Below are positions 1 through 9,412 of a DNA stretch of 64,000 nt, one piece after another. The number at the start of each line of letters is the position of its first letter. The stretch's first letter is position 1. The DNA comes from Oleiagrimonas soli (GTDB lineage: Bacteria > Pseudomonadota > Gammaproteobacteria > Xanthomonadales > Rhodanobacteraceae). The DNA lies in NCBI RefSeq assembly GCF_000761445.1, contig NZ_KN196470.1, positions 229,447 through 293,446 of the forward strand. Reading direction: 5' to 3'. The notes beneath the pieces are model-generated. The model was not told the DNA's origin. It worked only from the letters and a program-made list of their open reading frames with translations, and did no database searches. The translations under genes were made by a program, and so were the position numbers.

Positions 1-408
1 CCGCGCCAGATCATGACCGACTGGCTGACCAGCGGCGATCTGCCGGCCGGTCTGACGCTGTCCGACGAGTGCGAGCTGCGCGACCCGGCCAATGCCGGCG
101 GCGCGGTGGTGCGCTGTCGTCATCAGGAGCTTGAATCGGACGAGATTCGGGAGCATCTTCGCGGTGGCAAGCAGGTGTTCCAGCTGGGCCTGGAATTCGA
201 CGAGCGCATCGGCTTCGTGCTCGGCGAGGACATGGTCATCCGCAAGCTGAAATTCTTCGACGTGATCACCGACGAACTCGATCACGCGCAGGCCGATTCG
301 GCCGCCGAGGAAATGGACGCGCGGTTCGCGTTGATGACGCTGGAACTGGAGCGCCTGCTGCAGAAACTGGACGAATGGTTCGGACTGCCCCGTCCCGACG
401 GGGCCTGA
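1..408 (+). CDS. rdgC: Recombination-associated protein RdgC, C-terminal part
   Basis: The reading frame is open from base 1 and encodes the last 135 residues of a protein that begins outside the window. The conserved RdgC tail is visible: a segment starting LSDECELRDP, a charged EIREHLRGGKQV stretch, then ERIGFVLGEDM and KLKFFDVITDEL. RdgC is a nucleoid-associated DNA-binding protein of about 300 residues that forms a ring dimer on duplex DNA and restrains RecA-dependent recombination in the cytoplasm. About 55% of the protein is therefore missing because of the window edge, not because of damage. The next gene follows after 19 bases on the same strand, so the two may be co-transcribed. Confidence 0.93.
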   Translation, partial: PRQIMTDWLTSGDLPAGLTLSDECELRDPANAGGAVVRCRHQELESDEIREHLRGGKQVFQLGLEFDERIGFVLGEDMVIRKLKFFDVITDELDHAQADSAAEEMDARFALMTLELERLLQKLDEWFGLPRPDGA

Positions 409-427
409 CGACGGACATGCCGACACG

Positions 428-1204
428 ATGGTTCGCGAACGGGTAACCGACAACTGGCTGGAGCTGTCCACGACCAGCGGCACCCGCATCAAGGTGCTGG
501 GCAACGCGCATCCGCGCTCCAAACGCCTGCGCCTGACGATCACGCCGGGCGGTGCGCGCGTGACCTACCCGCTCGGCACGCACCCGGCGCAGGTGTCCGC
601 GTTCCTGCGCCAGCACGCGGACTGGCTGGAACACCAGATGGGCCAGCAGCGCCTGCTGCTCAAGCCGTTGCCGCGCCTGTGCGTGGGACGCGAGACCGAG
701 ATGCCCCTGCGTGGACGCACGGTGCCGCTGCGCTGGGCCGAGGGGCCGTATCCGCGCGTGCAGCGCGACGCTGACGACGCGGTGGTGCTGGCGCTGCCGA
801 AGTTGCAGCCCAAGTTCCTGCCGGTGGCGCGCGGCCTGCTGGCCGGTTTTCTGGAAGACCGCATCCGCCGCGATGCCGGGCGCTGGATGCCGCGCTACGT
901 GCCGCAGCTGGGCATGGCGCCGACCGCGTTGCGCATTCGTGCGATGCAGAGCCAGTGGGGCAGCCTGGACACGCGCGACCGCATCAACCTGGACCTCTCG
1001 CTGGCCCTGGCGCCGTCGGCGGCGCTGCGCTATGTGCTGGTGCACGAGCTGTGCCATCTGAAGGTGCGCGACCACTCGCCGCGCTTCTGGCGGCAGGTCG
1101 GCGAACTCGATCCCGGCTGGGAGGCGCAGCGCGCCTGGCTGCGCGATCACGGCGCCGAGCTGAAGCTGCAGATCGAGCGCCTGGTGGCCGATATCGCCGA
1201 TTGA
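428..1204 (+). CDS. YgjP/SprT-like zinc metalloprotease (DUF45 family)
   Basis: A 258-residue soluble protein with the M48-like YgjP architecture. The zinc site is plain: HELCH at residues 206-210 (His206, Glu207, His210) and a third His at 216 in the family motif DHSPRFW. Upstream, the family block QSQWGSL sits near residues 174-180. Family members are predicted cytoplasmic metallohydrolases. The Escherichia coli homologue YgjP is poorly characterised, and a role in nucleotide or phosphate metabolism is not demonstrated here. The ATG at 428 is the first in frame after the rdgC stop and gives a family-length protein. It probably shares a transcript with rdgC. Confidence 0.9.
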   Translation: MVRERVTDNWLELSTTSGTRIKVLGNAHPRSKRLRLTITPGGARVTYPLGTHPAQVSAFLRQHADWLEHQMGQQRLLLKPLPRLCVGRETEMPLRGRTVPLRWAEGPYPRVQRDADDAVVLALPKLQPKFLPVARGLLAGFLEDRIRRDAGRWMPRYVPQLGMAPTALRIRAMQSQWGSLDTRDRINLDLSLALAPSAALRYVLVHELCHLKVRDHSPRFWRQVGELDPGWEAQRAWLRDHGAELKLQIERLVADIAD

Positions 1205-1364
1205 CGGCCGGGTGGGGCTTTCGGGCTGGGCCGTTCGGGACATTCCCCGCCTGGCGGCATCTGTGGCATGTTGAAAGGCCCTGTCCATCCGGGTTCGCCG
1301 TGCCGAAGACGATGATGTCGCCGTTGCGATCCACGCCGTCCGTCGCCGCCCGTCGGGTGCCGCG

Positions 1365-3143
1365 ATGATGACGCTCGGCCCCGATGCCTGGCTGACGATC
1401 GCGGTGATCGTCGCGACCATGGCGATGCTGGTATGGGAGCGCTTCGCGCCCGAGTTCGTGCTGATGGGCGCGGTGGCCGTGCTGCTGCTGTTCGGCGTGC
1501 TGACGCCGGTGCAGGCGCTGGCCGGTTTCTCCAATACCGCGGTGCTGACGGTGGCGGTGTTGTTCATCGTCGCCGCCGGCCTGCGCGGCACGGGCGCGAT
1601 CCGCTGGGTCGGCGCGTGGGTGCTGGGCAAGCCGCGCGGCGCGTTCCTGGCGCAGGCGCGGCTGATCGGCGTGTCCTCGTCGCTCAGCGCCTTCATCAAC
1701 AACACGCCGGTGGTGGCGATGCTGACCTCGGCGGTCGAGGACTGGTCGCGCAAGAGCGGCATCTCGGTGTCCAAGCTGCTGCTGCCGTTGAGCTACGCGA
1801 CCATCCTCGGCGGCCTGTGCAGCCTGATCGGCACCAGCACCAACCTGATCGTCGACGGTCTGGCGCAGGCCTATCCCGGCCTGCCGCAGCTGCGCATGTT
1901 CGATCCGGCCTGGGTCGGCGTGCCGGCGGCGCTGGTCGGCATGCTCTATCTGCTGACGGTGGGGCGCTGGCTGCTGCCGGACCGGCGCGGCGCGATGGAG
2001 CAGGCGCGCGACACCAAGGAATACGTGCTCGAAATGCGGGTCGATCCGGCCGGCCCGCTGGACGGCAAGACCCTGGACGAGGCCGGTTTGCGCGGCGTGT
2101 CGGGCCTGTTCCTGGCCGAAATCCAGCGCGAGGGCCGCCTGTTGCCGGCGTTGACCGCGCATACCCGCCTGCAGGGCGACGACCGTCTGGTGATCGTCGG
2201 TTCCGCCGAAGCTCTGCGCGAAGTGCGTCAGTGGCCGGGGCTGGCCCATGCCGACGACCAGGTGTTCAAGATCGGCGGCGTAGAAGGGCGGCATTTCGTC
2301 GAGGTCGTGTTGTCGCGCCTGTCGCCGATGGTCGGCCGCTCGCTGCGCGAGGGCAATTTCCGTCATCGCTACGACGCCGTGGTGGTGGCGGTAAATCGGC
2401 ACGGCCGGCAACTGCGCGACAAGCCCGGCAACGCGGTCCTGCAGACCGGCGACACCCTGCTGCTGGAGACCACGCCGGGCTTCACCGACCGCTTCGCGCA
2501 GTCGCACGAGTTCGCGATGGTCAACCTGCTCGACGACACGCCGACGGTGCAGCCGCGCAAGGCGCTGCTGTCGCTGACCATCCTCGGCGCGATGATCGCG
2601 GCCAACACGCTGCTGCGCGTGGACATCTTCGTGTCCGCGCTGGCCGCGGGGTTGGCGATGCTGGTGACCGGCTGCGTGCAGCTGCGCGACGCGCGCAAGG
2701 CGGTGGATTTTCCCCTGATCGTGGTGATCGCGTGCGCCTTCGCCATCGGCCGGGCGCTGCAGACCACCGGTGTCGCCAACGAAGTGGCGCATCTGCTGCT
2801 GCAGGGCGCGAGCGGCGATCCGTTCCGCACCCTGGTCCTGCTGTACGTCTGCACGGTGGTCTTCACCGAACTGCTGACCAACAACGCCGCGGCGGTGCTG
2901 ATGTTTCCCATCGGCATGGCGGCGGCGGCACAGCTGGGCGTGCTGCCGATGCCCTTCGTGATGACCGTGATGGTCGGTTCCTCGGCCGCGTTCATCACGC
3001 CGATCGGCTACCAGACCAACTTGATGGTGTACGGCCCCGGCGGCTACCGTTTCCTCGACTACGTGAAGGTCGGCACGCCGCTGTCGATCCTGGTCGGCGC
3101 GGTGGTGCTGTGGGTGATTCCGCAGGTATGGCCGTTCGCCTGA
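1365..3143 (+). CDS. SLC13-family permease with two RCK_C (TrkA-C) domains, probable sulfate/anion transporter
   Basis: A 592-residue inner-membrane protein. Hydrophobic helices occupy residues 1-205 and 395-592, flanking a soluble insert (about 215-385) made of two TrkA-C/RCK_C-like modules. The paired SLC13 hairpin signatures are visible: SAFINNTPVVAML near residue 107 with IGTSTNLIVDG near 157, and TNNAAAVLMFP near 506 with TPIGYQTNLMVYG near 545. SLC13/DASS proteins carry dicarboxylates, sulfate or other anions. The RCK_C-containing branch includes sulfate permeases of algae and bacteria. Genes for sulfate activation start 76 bases downstream, so I infer sulfate uptake. The substrate itself is not shown by the sequence. 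Confidence 0.88.
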   Translation: MMTLGPDAWLTIAVIVATMAMLVWERFAPEFVLMGAVAVLLLFGVLTPVQALAGFSNTAVLTVAVLFIVAAGLRGTGAIRWVGAWVLGKPRGAFLAQARLIGVSSSLSAFINNTPVVAMLTSAVEDWSRKSGISVSKLLLPLSYATILGGLCSLIGTSTNLIVDGLAQAYPGLPQLRMFDPAWVGVPAALVGMLYLLTVGRWLLPDRRGAMEQARDTKEYVLEMRVDPAGPLDGKTLDEAGLRGVSGLFLAEIQREGRLLPALTAHTRLQGDDRLVIVGSAEALREVRQWPGLAHADDQVFKIGGVEGRHFVEVVLSRLSPMVGRSLREGNFRHRYDAVVVAVNRHGRQLRDKPGNAVLQTGDTLLLETTPGFTDRFAQSHEFAMVNLLDDTPTVQPRKALLSLTILGAMIAANTLLRVDIFVSALAAGLAMLVTGCVQLRDARKAVDFPLIVVIACAFAIGRALQTTGVANEVAHLLLQGASGDPFRTLVLLYVCTVVFTELLTNNAAAVLMFPIGMAAAAQLGVLPMPFVMTVMVGSSAAFITPIGYQTNLMVYGPGGYRFLDYVKVGTPLSILVGAVVLWVIPQVWPFA

Positions 3144-3219
3144 ACGATATGCCGGTGCGTAGCGGTGCAGCGCGCCTCATGCGCGATACACTGCCGGGGA
3201 TCGATCGAGCGGGAAATCC

Positions 3220-4140
3220 ATGAAGGACATCGACACACTGGCGCACGATTCGCATCTGAAGCGCCTGGAAGCCGAAAGCATCCACATCATGCGCGAGGTG
3301 GCGGCCGAGTTCGCCAACCCGGTGATGCTGTATTCGGTGGGCAAGGACTCCTCGGTGCTGCTGCACTTGCTGCAGAAGGCATTCCATCCGGCGCCGCCGC
3401 CGATTCCGCTGATGCATGTGGACACCACCTGGAAGTTCCGCGAGATGATCGCCTTCCGCGACCGCCGCGCGAAGGAAACCGGCTGTCGGCTGATCGTGCA
3501 CATCAACCAGGAAGGCGTCGCGCAGGGCGTGGGTCCGTTCACGCACGGCTCGGCGGTGCACACGGACGTCATGAAGACCCAGTCGCTGAAGCAGGCGCTG
3601 GACAAGCACAAGTTCGATGCCGCCATCGGCGGCGCGCGCCGCGACGAGGAAAAGTCGCGCGCCAAGGAGCGCGTGTTCTCGTTCCGCAACGCGCAGCATC
3701 GCTGGGATCCGAAGAACCAGCGGCCGGAGCTGTGGAGCCTGTACAACGCGCGCATCAAGAAGGGCGAGAGCGTGCGCGTGTTTCCGTTGTCGAACTGGAC
3801 CGAGCTGGACATCTGGCTCTACATCTATCGCGAGAATATCGAGGTGCCGTCGCTGTACCTGGCCGCCGAGCGGCCGGTGGTCGAGCGCGACGGCACGCTG
3901 ATCATGGTCGACGACGACCGCATGCCGCTGGAGCCGGGCGAGACGCCGCGGATGCGCAGCGTGCGCTTCCGCACCCTGGGCTGCTACCCGCTGACCGGCG
4001 CCATCGAATCCGAGGCCGACACCCTGCCCAAGGTGATTCAGGAGATGCTGGTCGCGACCACGTCCGAGCGCCAGGGCCGCGTCATCGACAAGGACGCCGG
4101 CGCGTCGATGGAACAGAAGAAGCAGGAGGGCTACTTCTGA
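3220..4140 (+). CDS. cysD: Sulfate adenylyltransferase subunit 2
   Basis: A 306-residue protein, the usual CysD length. It belongs to the ATP-pyrophosphatase/PAPS-reductase fold: the PP-loop reads [12 protein letters not shown] near residues 34-45. The family blocks DTTWKFREM and [15 protein letters not shown] are also present. With the CysN GTPase it forms ATP sulfurylase, which makes adenosine 5'-phosphosulfate from ATP and sulfate in the cytoplasm, the first step of assimilatory sulfate reduction. The stop codon overlaps the cysNC start (TGATG), so translation of the two subunits is probably coupled. Transcription is likely shared with the upstream permease. No CysB-type operator was identifiable by eye. 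Confidence 0.97.
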   Translation: MKDIDTLAHDSHLKRLEAESIHIMREVAAEFANPVMLYSVGKDSSVLLHLLQKAFHPAPPPIPLMHVDTTWKFREMIAFRDRRAKETGCRLIVHINQEGVAQGVGPFTHGSAVHTDVMKTQSLKQALDKHKFDAAIGGARRDEEKSRAKERVFSFRNAQHRWDPKNQRPELWSLYNARIKKGESVRVFPLSNWTELDIWLYIYRENIEVPSLYLAAERPVVERDGTLIMVDDDRMPLEPGETPRMRSVRFRTLGCYPLTGAIESEADTLPKVIQEMLVATTSERQGRVIDKDAGASMEQKKQEGYF

Positions 4141-6029
4141 TGACCACCGATACCGCCAAGGCCGCCATCGACGCCTACCTGCGACAGCACGAGACCAAGG
4201 GCCTGCTGCGCCTGATCACCTGCGGCAGCGTCGACGACGGCAAGAGCACGCTGCTGGGCCGCCTGCTGTACGACACCAAGCTGCTGTTCGACGACCAGCT
4301 CACCGCGCTGGAGGGCGACAGCCGGCGGCATGGCACGCAGAACGGCGAACTCGACTTCGCGCTGCTGGTCGACGGCCTGGCCGCCGAGCGCGAGCAGGGC
4401 ATCACCATCGACGTGGCCTACCGTTTCTTCGGCACCGAGAAGCGCAAGTTCATCGTCGCCGACTGCCCGGGCCACGAGCAGTACACGCGCAACATGGCGA
4501 CCGGCGCCTCCACCGCCGATCTGGCCGTGGTGCTGGTCGATGCGCGCAAGGGCCTGCTGATGCAGACGCGCCGGCACAGCTACATCTGCGCGCTGCTGGG
4601 CATCCGCCATGTGCTGCTGGCGGTGAACAAGATGGATCTGGTCGGCTACGATCCGGCCGTGTTCGCCGAGATCGAGGCCGGCTACGCCGAACTCGCCGCG
4701 CAGCTCGGCATCGCGCAGGTCACGGCGATTCCGGTGTCGGCGCTGAAGGGCGACAACGTCAGCACGCGCTCCACGGCGCTGGACTGGTACGACGGTCCGA
4801 CGCTGCTCGAACATCTGGAGACGGTGGCGGTGTCGCGCGCGGCGCAGACGCTGGGCTTCCGCCTGCCGGTGCAGTGGGTGTGCCGCCCCGACCAGAACTT
4901 CCGCGGCTACGCCGGTCAGGTGGCGGCGGGCGCGATCCGCACGGGCGACGAGGTCGTGGCCCTGCCGGGCGGCGCGCGCTCGCGCATCGCGCGCATCGTC
5001 ACCGCCGACGGCGATCTCGACGTCGCCCAGGCCGGCGACGCGGTCACGCTGACGCTGGAGGACGAGCGTGACATCAGCCGCGGCGACGTCATCGCCGGCA
5101 CCGCCTCGCCGCCGCAGGTGGCCGACCAGTTCGCCGCGCACCTGCTGTGGATGAACGACCACGCGTTGCTGCCGGGCCGCCCGTACTGGCTGAAGATCGG
5201 CACGCGCACGGTCAGCGCGCAGGTCACCGAGATCAAGCACAAGATCGACGTCAATACGCAGGATGCGCTGGCCGCCAAGCGACTCGAACTGAACGAGGTG
5301 GGCGTCGTCAACGTCAGTCTCGATCACGCCATTCCGTTCGAGGCGTATGCCGACTGCCACGAGTTGGGCGGCTTCATTCTCATCGACCGTCAGAGCAACG
5401 CCACGGTGGCGGCCGGTACGCTCGACTTCGCCCTGCGTCGCGCCGACAACATCCACTGGCAGCACGTCGACGTCGATCGCGAGGCGCGTGCGCGCATCAA
5501 GGGTCAGCATCCGGCTTGCCTGTGGTTCACCGGCCTGTCCGGCTCGGGCAAGTCGACCGTGGCGAACCTGGTCGAGAAGCGCCTGCACGCGATGGGCTAT
5601 CACACCTACATGCTGGATGGCGACAACGTGCGTCACGGTCTCAATCGCGATCTCGGTTTCACGGATGAGGATCGCGTCGAGAACATCCGTCGCGTCGCCG
5701 AGGTGGCGCGGCTGATGACCGATGCCGGCCTGATCGTGCTGGTCAGCTTCATCAGCCCGTTCCGCAGCGAGCGGCAGATGGCGCGCGCGCTGTTCGCCGA
5801 GGGCGACTTCCACGAAGTCTTCGTGGACACGCCGCTGGCGATCTGCGAGCAGCGCGATCCCAAGGGGCTGTATGCGAAGGCGCGCGCCGGCGCGCTGAAG
5901 AACTTCACCGGCATCGACTCGCCTTACGAGGCGCCCGAACACGCCGAACTCCACCTGCACGCCGCCGATACCGCGCCGGACGTGCTGGCGCAGCAGGTCA
6001 TCGAGGAGCTGCTGAAGGACGAGGCCTAA
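4140..6029 (+). CDS. cysNC: Bifunctional sulfate adenylyltransferase subunit 1/adenylylsulfate kinase
   Basis: The protein has 629 residues. The N-terminal part is an EF-Tu-like GTPase: G1 GSVDDGKST near residues 29-37, G3 DCPGHEQY, G4 NKMD, followed by beta-barrel domains. A C-terminal APS kinase begins at about residue 455, with Walker [10 protein letters not shown] near 465 and the block [15 protein letters not shown]. The GTPase drives the CysD sulfurylase reaction, and the kinase phosphorylates APS to PAPS. The fusion is common in xanthomonads, whereas E. coli has separate cysN and cysC. The start is the ATG that overlaps the cysD stop by one base; upstream in-frame codons lie within cysD. 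Confidence 0.97.
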   Translation: MTTDTAKAAIDAYLRQHETKGLLRLITCGSVDDGKSTLLGRLLYDTKLLFDDQLTALEGDSRRHGTQNGELDFALLVDGLAAEREQGITIDVAYRFFGTEKRKFIVADCPGHEQYTRNMATGASTADLAVVLVDARKGLLMQTRRHSYICALLGIRHVLLAVNKMDLVGYDPAVFAEIEAGYAELAAQLGIAQVTAIPVSALKGDNVSTRSTALDWYDGPTLLEHLETVAVSRAAQTLGFRLPVQWVCRPDQNFRGYAGQVAAGAIRTGDEVVALPGGARSRIARIVTADGDLDVAQAGDAVTLTLEDERDISRGDVIAGTASPPQVADQFAAHLLWMNDHALLPGRPYWLKIGTRTVSAQVTEIKHKIDVNTQDALAAKRLELNEVGVVNVSLDHAIPFEAYADCHELGGFILIDRQSNATVAAGTLDFALRRADNIHWQHVDVDREARARIKGQHPACLWFTGLSGSGKSTVANLVEKRLHAMGYHTYMLDGDNVRHGLNRDLGFTDEDRVENIRRVAEVARLMTDAGLIVLVSFISPFRSERQMARALFAEGDFHEVFVDTPLAICEQRDPKGLYAKARAGALKNFTGIDSPYEAPEHAELHLHAADTAPDVLAQQVIEELLKDEA

Positions 6030-6046
6030 CCGCCGGCTGCTGCCTG

Positions 6047-6066
6047 GCCCGTGCGTCCGCACGGGC
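6047..6066. terminator. GC-rich hairpin between convergent genes
   Basis: An 8-bp perfect stem (GCCCGTGC / GCACGGGC) with a 4-base loop lies between the stop of cysNC and the stop of the convergent alpha/beta hydrolase gene. There is no clear T-tract on either strand, so it is a plausible but unproven bidirectional terminator. Confidence 0.45.
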
Positions 6067-6077
6067 GGGCCGCGCGC

Positions 6078-7064
6078 TCAGTGCGCGACGGCGAACCCGG
6101 CCAGGATGCGCGCGGTCTCGTCCGGCTTCTCCAGTTCCGGCACGTGGCCGCAGCCATTGAGCACGGTGGCGCTGATGCTGGGCGCGTGCGTCAGGCCGTT
6201 GCGCAGCGTGCTCAGCGCCGACACGTCGATGATCTTGTCCTTGCGGCACCACAGGCCGAGCACCGGCATGGTCAGCTTGCCCAGGCGCTTGTCGAGAATG
6301 GTGTACTGGTCCGGCTGCACCAGTTCCTTGAACACCTTGTCCAGGAACGCGTGGCTGGCGCGTTCGCGGTCCACCATCACGTCGGCGAAGCGCGAGGGCA
6401 TGCTGGGCGGCTGGGCGAAGACCAGGCGCAGCATGCGCTCCAGACCGGCGCGGTCGTCGAAGGCGAACGGGTTATGGCCGCTCAGGGCCCGGCGCGCGAA
6501 ATCGTTCTTCACGAAATCCAGGCCGAAGCTGCTGACGAGCGCCAGGGCGCTGACGTTGTCCAGATGTTCGCTGGCGTAGACGCCTGCGATGGCGCCGCCC
6601 ATCGAATGGCCGACCAGCACGAAGTGCTTAAGCTGCAGGGTGTGCACGAAGGCGTGCAGACGCTCGGCCTGGTGGCTGATGTCGTAGTTGTCGCCGGCGT
6701 TGCGGGTGGACTCGCCCCAGCCGGGCAGGTCGGGAATGATCAGGTGGAAGTTGCGCGTCAGCGTCGGCGCGACCTTCAGCCATACGTTGCGGTCCGTGCC
6801 GTAGCCGTGCAGCAGCACGATGGTCGGCCCCTGACCGCCCTCGTAGTAGGCCCAGTCGGTGTCGCCGATCTGTACGTAGTGCGTGGTCAGGCCCGCCTGT
6901 TCGGCCTTGCGCCAGGTGTTGACCTGCATCAGCCACTGCGGCGCGAACAGGTACAGCCCGCCGCCGATCACCGCGATCAGCACCGCCAGCGCCAGCAGCA
7001 TCTTCAGGCGGCGCAGCAGCAGGTATTTCCACAGGGGGCGATCGGTCGGCAACGGACGGGTCAT
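6078..7064 (-). CDS. Membrane-anchored alpha/beta hydrolase
   Basis: A 328-residue protein with one N-terminal membrane segment (about residues 18-42, LLALAVLIAVIGGGLYLF) followed by an alpha/beta-hydrolase domain. Visible elements are the oxyanion block LLHGYGTDRNVW, the nucleophile elbow GHSMGG, a late Asp in RKDKIIDV and the catalytic His in GCGHVPELEKP. It resembles lipase/esterase-like hydrolases tethered to the inner membrane with the domain outside; the substrate is unknown. I chose the ATG at 7064 because the 23 codons before it are Arg/Pro-rich and not family-like. It lies 81 bases downstream of the M1 aminopeptidase gene on the same strand, so they may be co-transcribed. Confidence 0.88.
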   Translation of the reverse strand: MTRPLPTDRPLWKYLLLRRLKMLLALAVLIAVIGGGLYLFAPQWLMQVNTWRKAEQAGLTTHYVQIGDTDWAYYEGGQGPTIVLLHGYGTDRNVWLKVAPTLTRNFHLIIPDLPGWGESTRNAGDNYDISHQAERLHAFVHTLQLKHFVLVGHSMGGAIAGVYASEHLDNVSALALVSSFGLDFVKNDFARRALSGHNPFAFDDRAGLERMLRLVFAQPPSMPSRFADVMVDRERASHAFLDKVFKELVQPDQYTILDKRLGKLTMPVLGLWCRKDKIIDVSALSTLRNGLTHAPSISATVLNGCGHVPELEKPDETARILAGFAVAH

Positions 7065-7145
7065 GGCTGGTTCGGTATCTCGTGGGAACAAGGTGCGCGG
7101 CGCGCGCGGGCTGCGCGAAGGCAGACCCCGCACGGCCGTGCAAGT

Positions 7146-9005
7146 TCAGTGCGCGGTGCGCTGGACGGCGCGCGCGAACAGTCGCTCCACCGCTTCCTGG
7201 GTCAGCGGGTGGTAGCCGGCCCTGGCCTTGGCGTAGACCTTGCGGGCGAAGGCCAGACCGGCCGGCGTCTTGGCGAAGGCGCGATACAGCGGCAGGGTCA
7301 GATACAGACGGCCGATGCGCGTCATGTGCTCGGCGGCGGCCGGCCACACGGACTTGTCGCCAGCGGCGATGGCGTGGATGTACCAGCGCATGCCGATCTC
7401 GGCGTTGGGCGTGCCGGTCAGGTGCCAGGCGGCGTCCAGCGCCTTGATCTTGTCCAGCGGCGGCGCGTCGGGCAGGCGGTCGAGGAAGTACATCCACTCC
7501 TGCGTGTTCCAGTCCTTCGCGTCCAGGTTGGCGGCGGGCAGGGTGCCGGCGAGGAACGCGGCGCGTTCCTTGTCGATGGCGTCGAAGCGTGGCGAATCCG
7601 GCAGTTGGGCGTCCTTGGGAATGCCGGTGCCGTAGACCCACTGCTTCACTTCGGCCCAGCTCATCTTGCCCGGGTACTTGTCGATCAGATGGGGCTTGAG
7701 GTACGCCAGCATCTGCTCGGTGGTGATCGAGTGCCAGGCGAAGTGATCGAAGTAGCCTTTCAGGTAGGCGTCGAAATGCTCGCGGCCGAAACGGCGCTCC
7801 AGCGTACGCAGAAACCACGAGCCCTTGTCGTAGGCGACGTCGGACAGCGAATCGTCGGCGCCGACGCCGCGCGGATCGGGCGCCAGTTTCTGGCTGTTCG
7901 GCGGCATGTGGCCGATGCTCTTCTCCAGCGCGCGCGCCGACAGCAGCACTTCCTCGTCGGCCTGGCGCTTGCCGTACAGCGCCTCGGTGATGCGGCCCTG
8001 CACGTAGGTGGTGAAGCCCTCGTTGAGCCAGATGTCGCGCCAGGCGGCGGCGGTGACCAGGTTGCCCGACCACGAGTGCGCCAGCTCGTGCGCGACCAGC
8101 GAGACCAGACTCTTGTCGCCGACCAGCACGGTCGGCGTGGCGAAGGTCATGTTGGGATTTTCCATGCCGCCGTAGGGGAAGCTCGGCGGCAGCACCAGGA
8201 TGTCGTAGCGGCCCCAGCGGTACGGGCCGTACAGCGACTCCGCGGTGTCGATCATCTTCTCGGTGTCCTCGAACTCGTGCGCGGCCTTGGCGACCACGGA
8301 CGGCTCGGCGTACACCGCGCTGCGCGGTCCGGTCGTGTGCACGGCGATGTCGCCGGCGGCGATCGCCATCAGGTAGGACGGAATCGGATGCGTCTGCTCG
8401 AAGCGGAAGTCGCCGTCGAGCGGGTGGTTCGGGTCGTTGGGCGCGCTCATCAGCACGCGGATGTTCTCCGGCGCGGTGATGTGGGCGTCGTAGGTGAAGC
8501 GGATCGCCGGCGAATCCTGCAGCGGAATCCACGAGCGCGCGTACACCGATTCGGACTGCGAGAACATGAACGGATGCTTCTTGTCCGCGGTCTGCGCCGG
8601 CGGCAGCCACTGCAGGCCGCCGGCGTCCGGCGAGGTGGCGTAGGCGATGCGCACCATGCCCGGATGCCCGGGCGCGACGATGGTCAGCTTGCGGCCCATG
8701 TCCTTCTGCGGCTTGGCCAGCGTGAAGGCCAGGGGGCGCGTGCGGCCGTCGTCGGCGACGGCCTTCACGCTGGCGATCTTCAGGTCGCTGGTATCGAGCA
8801 CCAGATCCTTCGCCTTCGGGTCCTTCCAGTGCAGCGTCAGCGTGGCGTCGCCGTGCAGCTGCCTGTGCGCGAAGTCCATGTGCAGGTCGAGGTCGAGGTG
8901 CGTGACCACGACCTTGTCGGGCTGGGCGTAGGAGTGCGGATCGCCGGCGTGCGCGGCCAGCGGCAGCAGCAGGGCGGTCAGCGCCAGGGTGGCGAGCAGT
9001 CGCAT
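7146..9005 (-). CDS. Secreted M1-family zinc aminopeptidase
   Basis: A 619-residue protein with a classical signal peptide (MRLLATLALTALLLPLAAHA). The mature part follows the M1/leukotriene A4 hydrolase order: a beta-rich N-terminal domain, the exopeptidase motif GGMENPN, then the zinc motif HELAHSWSGN (His306, Glu307, His310) with the third ligand Glu in WLNEGFTTY. A helical C-terminal domain (DAPPLDKIKALDAAW onward) matches the LTA4H-type C-terminus. It should remove N-terminal residues from peptides in the periplasm or outside the cell. The start is the ATG directly before the signal peptide. The gene is followed by the hydrolase gene on the same strand. Confidence 0.94.
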   Translation of the reverse strand: MRLLATLALTALLLPLAAHAGDPHSYAQPDKVVVTHLDLDLHMDFAHRQLHGDATLTLHWKDPKAKDLVLDTSDLKIASVKAVADDGRTRPLAFTLAKPQKDMGRKLTIVAPGHPGMVRIAYATSPDAGGLQWLPPAQTADKKHPFMFSQSESVYARSWIPLQDSPAIRFTYDAHITAPENIRVLMSAPNDPNHPLDGDFRFEQTHPIPSYLMAIAAGDIAVHTTGPRSAVYAEPSVVAKAAHEFEDTEKMIDTAESLYGPYRWGRYDILVLPPSFPYGGMENPNMTFATPTVLVGDKSLVSLVAHELAHSWSGNLVTAAAWRDIWLNEGFTTYVQGRITEALYGKRQADEEVLLSARALEKSIGHMPPNSQKLAPDPRGVGADDSLSDVAYDKGSWFLRTLERRFGREHFDAYLKGYFDHFAWHSITTEQMLAYLKPHLIDKYPGKMSWAEVKQWVYGTGIPKDAQLPDSPRFDAIDKERAAFLAGTLPAANLDAKDWNTQEWMYFLDRLPDAPPLDKIKALDAAWHLTGTPNAEIGMRWYIHAIAAGDKSVWPAAAEHMTRIGRLYLTLPLYRAFAKTPAGLAFARKVYAKARAGYHPLTQEAVERLFARAVQRTAH

Positions 9006-9240
9006 GGAGAAGTCCCGAACAGGTGGAGACTGTCCAGTATGCCACCGAAGGCTGCGGGCTTCGTGTGACGAAAGCTGGCAGCCGGAGGCTGCCGTGCGCC
9101 TGCGCCCAGCGTATTTCTGTCGTGCGCCGAAGAACGTTTCTGCAGATCACGCTCGGGCACGTTCAGCGACCGTCCGAGGGAATGGCCATCGGCACGCCAC
9201 CGATACGCTATGCGGCCGTACCGCGGGCATTCCCTTCGAT

Positions 9241-9321
9241 CGTCATCCCGGCGAAAGCCGGGATCTAGGGACTTCGAGGTGCGGAATGAGGCACTGGGTC
9301 CCGGCTTTCGCCGGGATGACG
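9241..9321. repeat. REP/BIME-like paired palindrome
   Basis: A 23-bp perfect inverted repeat (9241-9263 and 9299-9321) separated by 35 bases. Each arm contains its own palindrome, CCCGGC-GAAA-GCCGGG, which can fold as a GAAA-tetraloop hairpin. The element sits in the gap between the divergently placed start of the M1 gene and the end of ubiE. This is the architecture of extragenic palindromic elements found in many copies in xanthomonad-type genomes; no second copy is visible in this window. Confidence 0.85.
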
Positions 9322-9342
9322 AACATGAGGGCTTACGCTTGG

Positions 9343-9411
9343 CCCGAATCCCGAATCCCGAATCCCGAATCCCGAATCCCGAATCCCGAATCCCGAATCC
9401 CGAATCCCGAT
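9343..9411. repeat. Tandem heptamer array (CCCGAAT), nine full copies plus a partial
   Basis: Nine consecutive perfect copies of CCCGAAT (9343-9405) and a partial tenth copy run to within two bases of the ubiE stop codon (read on the minus strand, ATTCGGG). It is a simple-sequence array in the 3' flank of ubiE. Copy number is expected to vary between strains by slippage. It does not enter the coding sequence and has no spacers, so it is not a CRISPR array. Confidence 0.95.
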
Positions 9412-9412
9412 C

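Noticed and set aside
6051..9068. A 1005-residue open frame on the plus strand opposite the hydrolase and M1 genes
   Set aside because: Both minus-strand genes have complete catalytic motifs and signals; the opposite frame is low-complexity and unrecognisable.
9343..9411. CRISPR-like repeat array
   Set aside because: The units are seven bases long, directly adjacent and without spacers.
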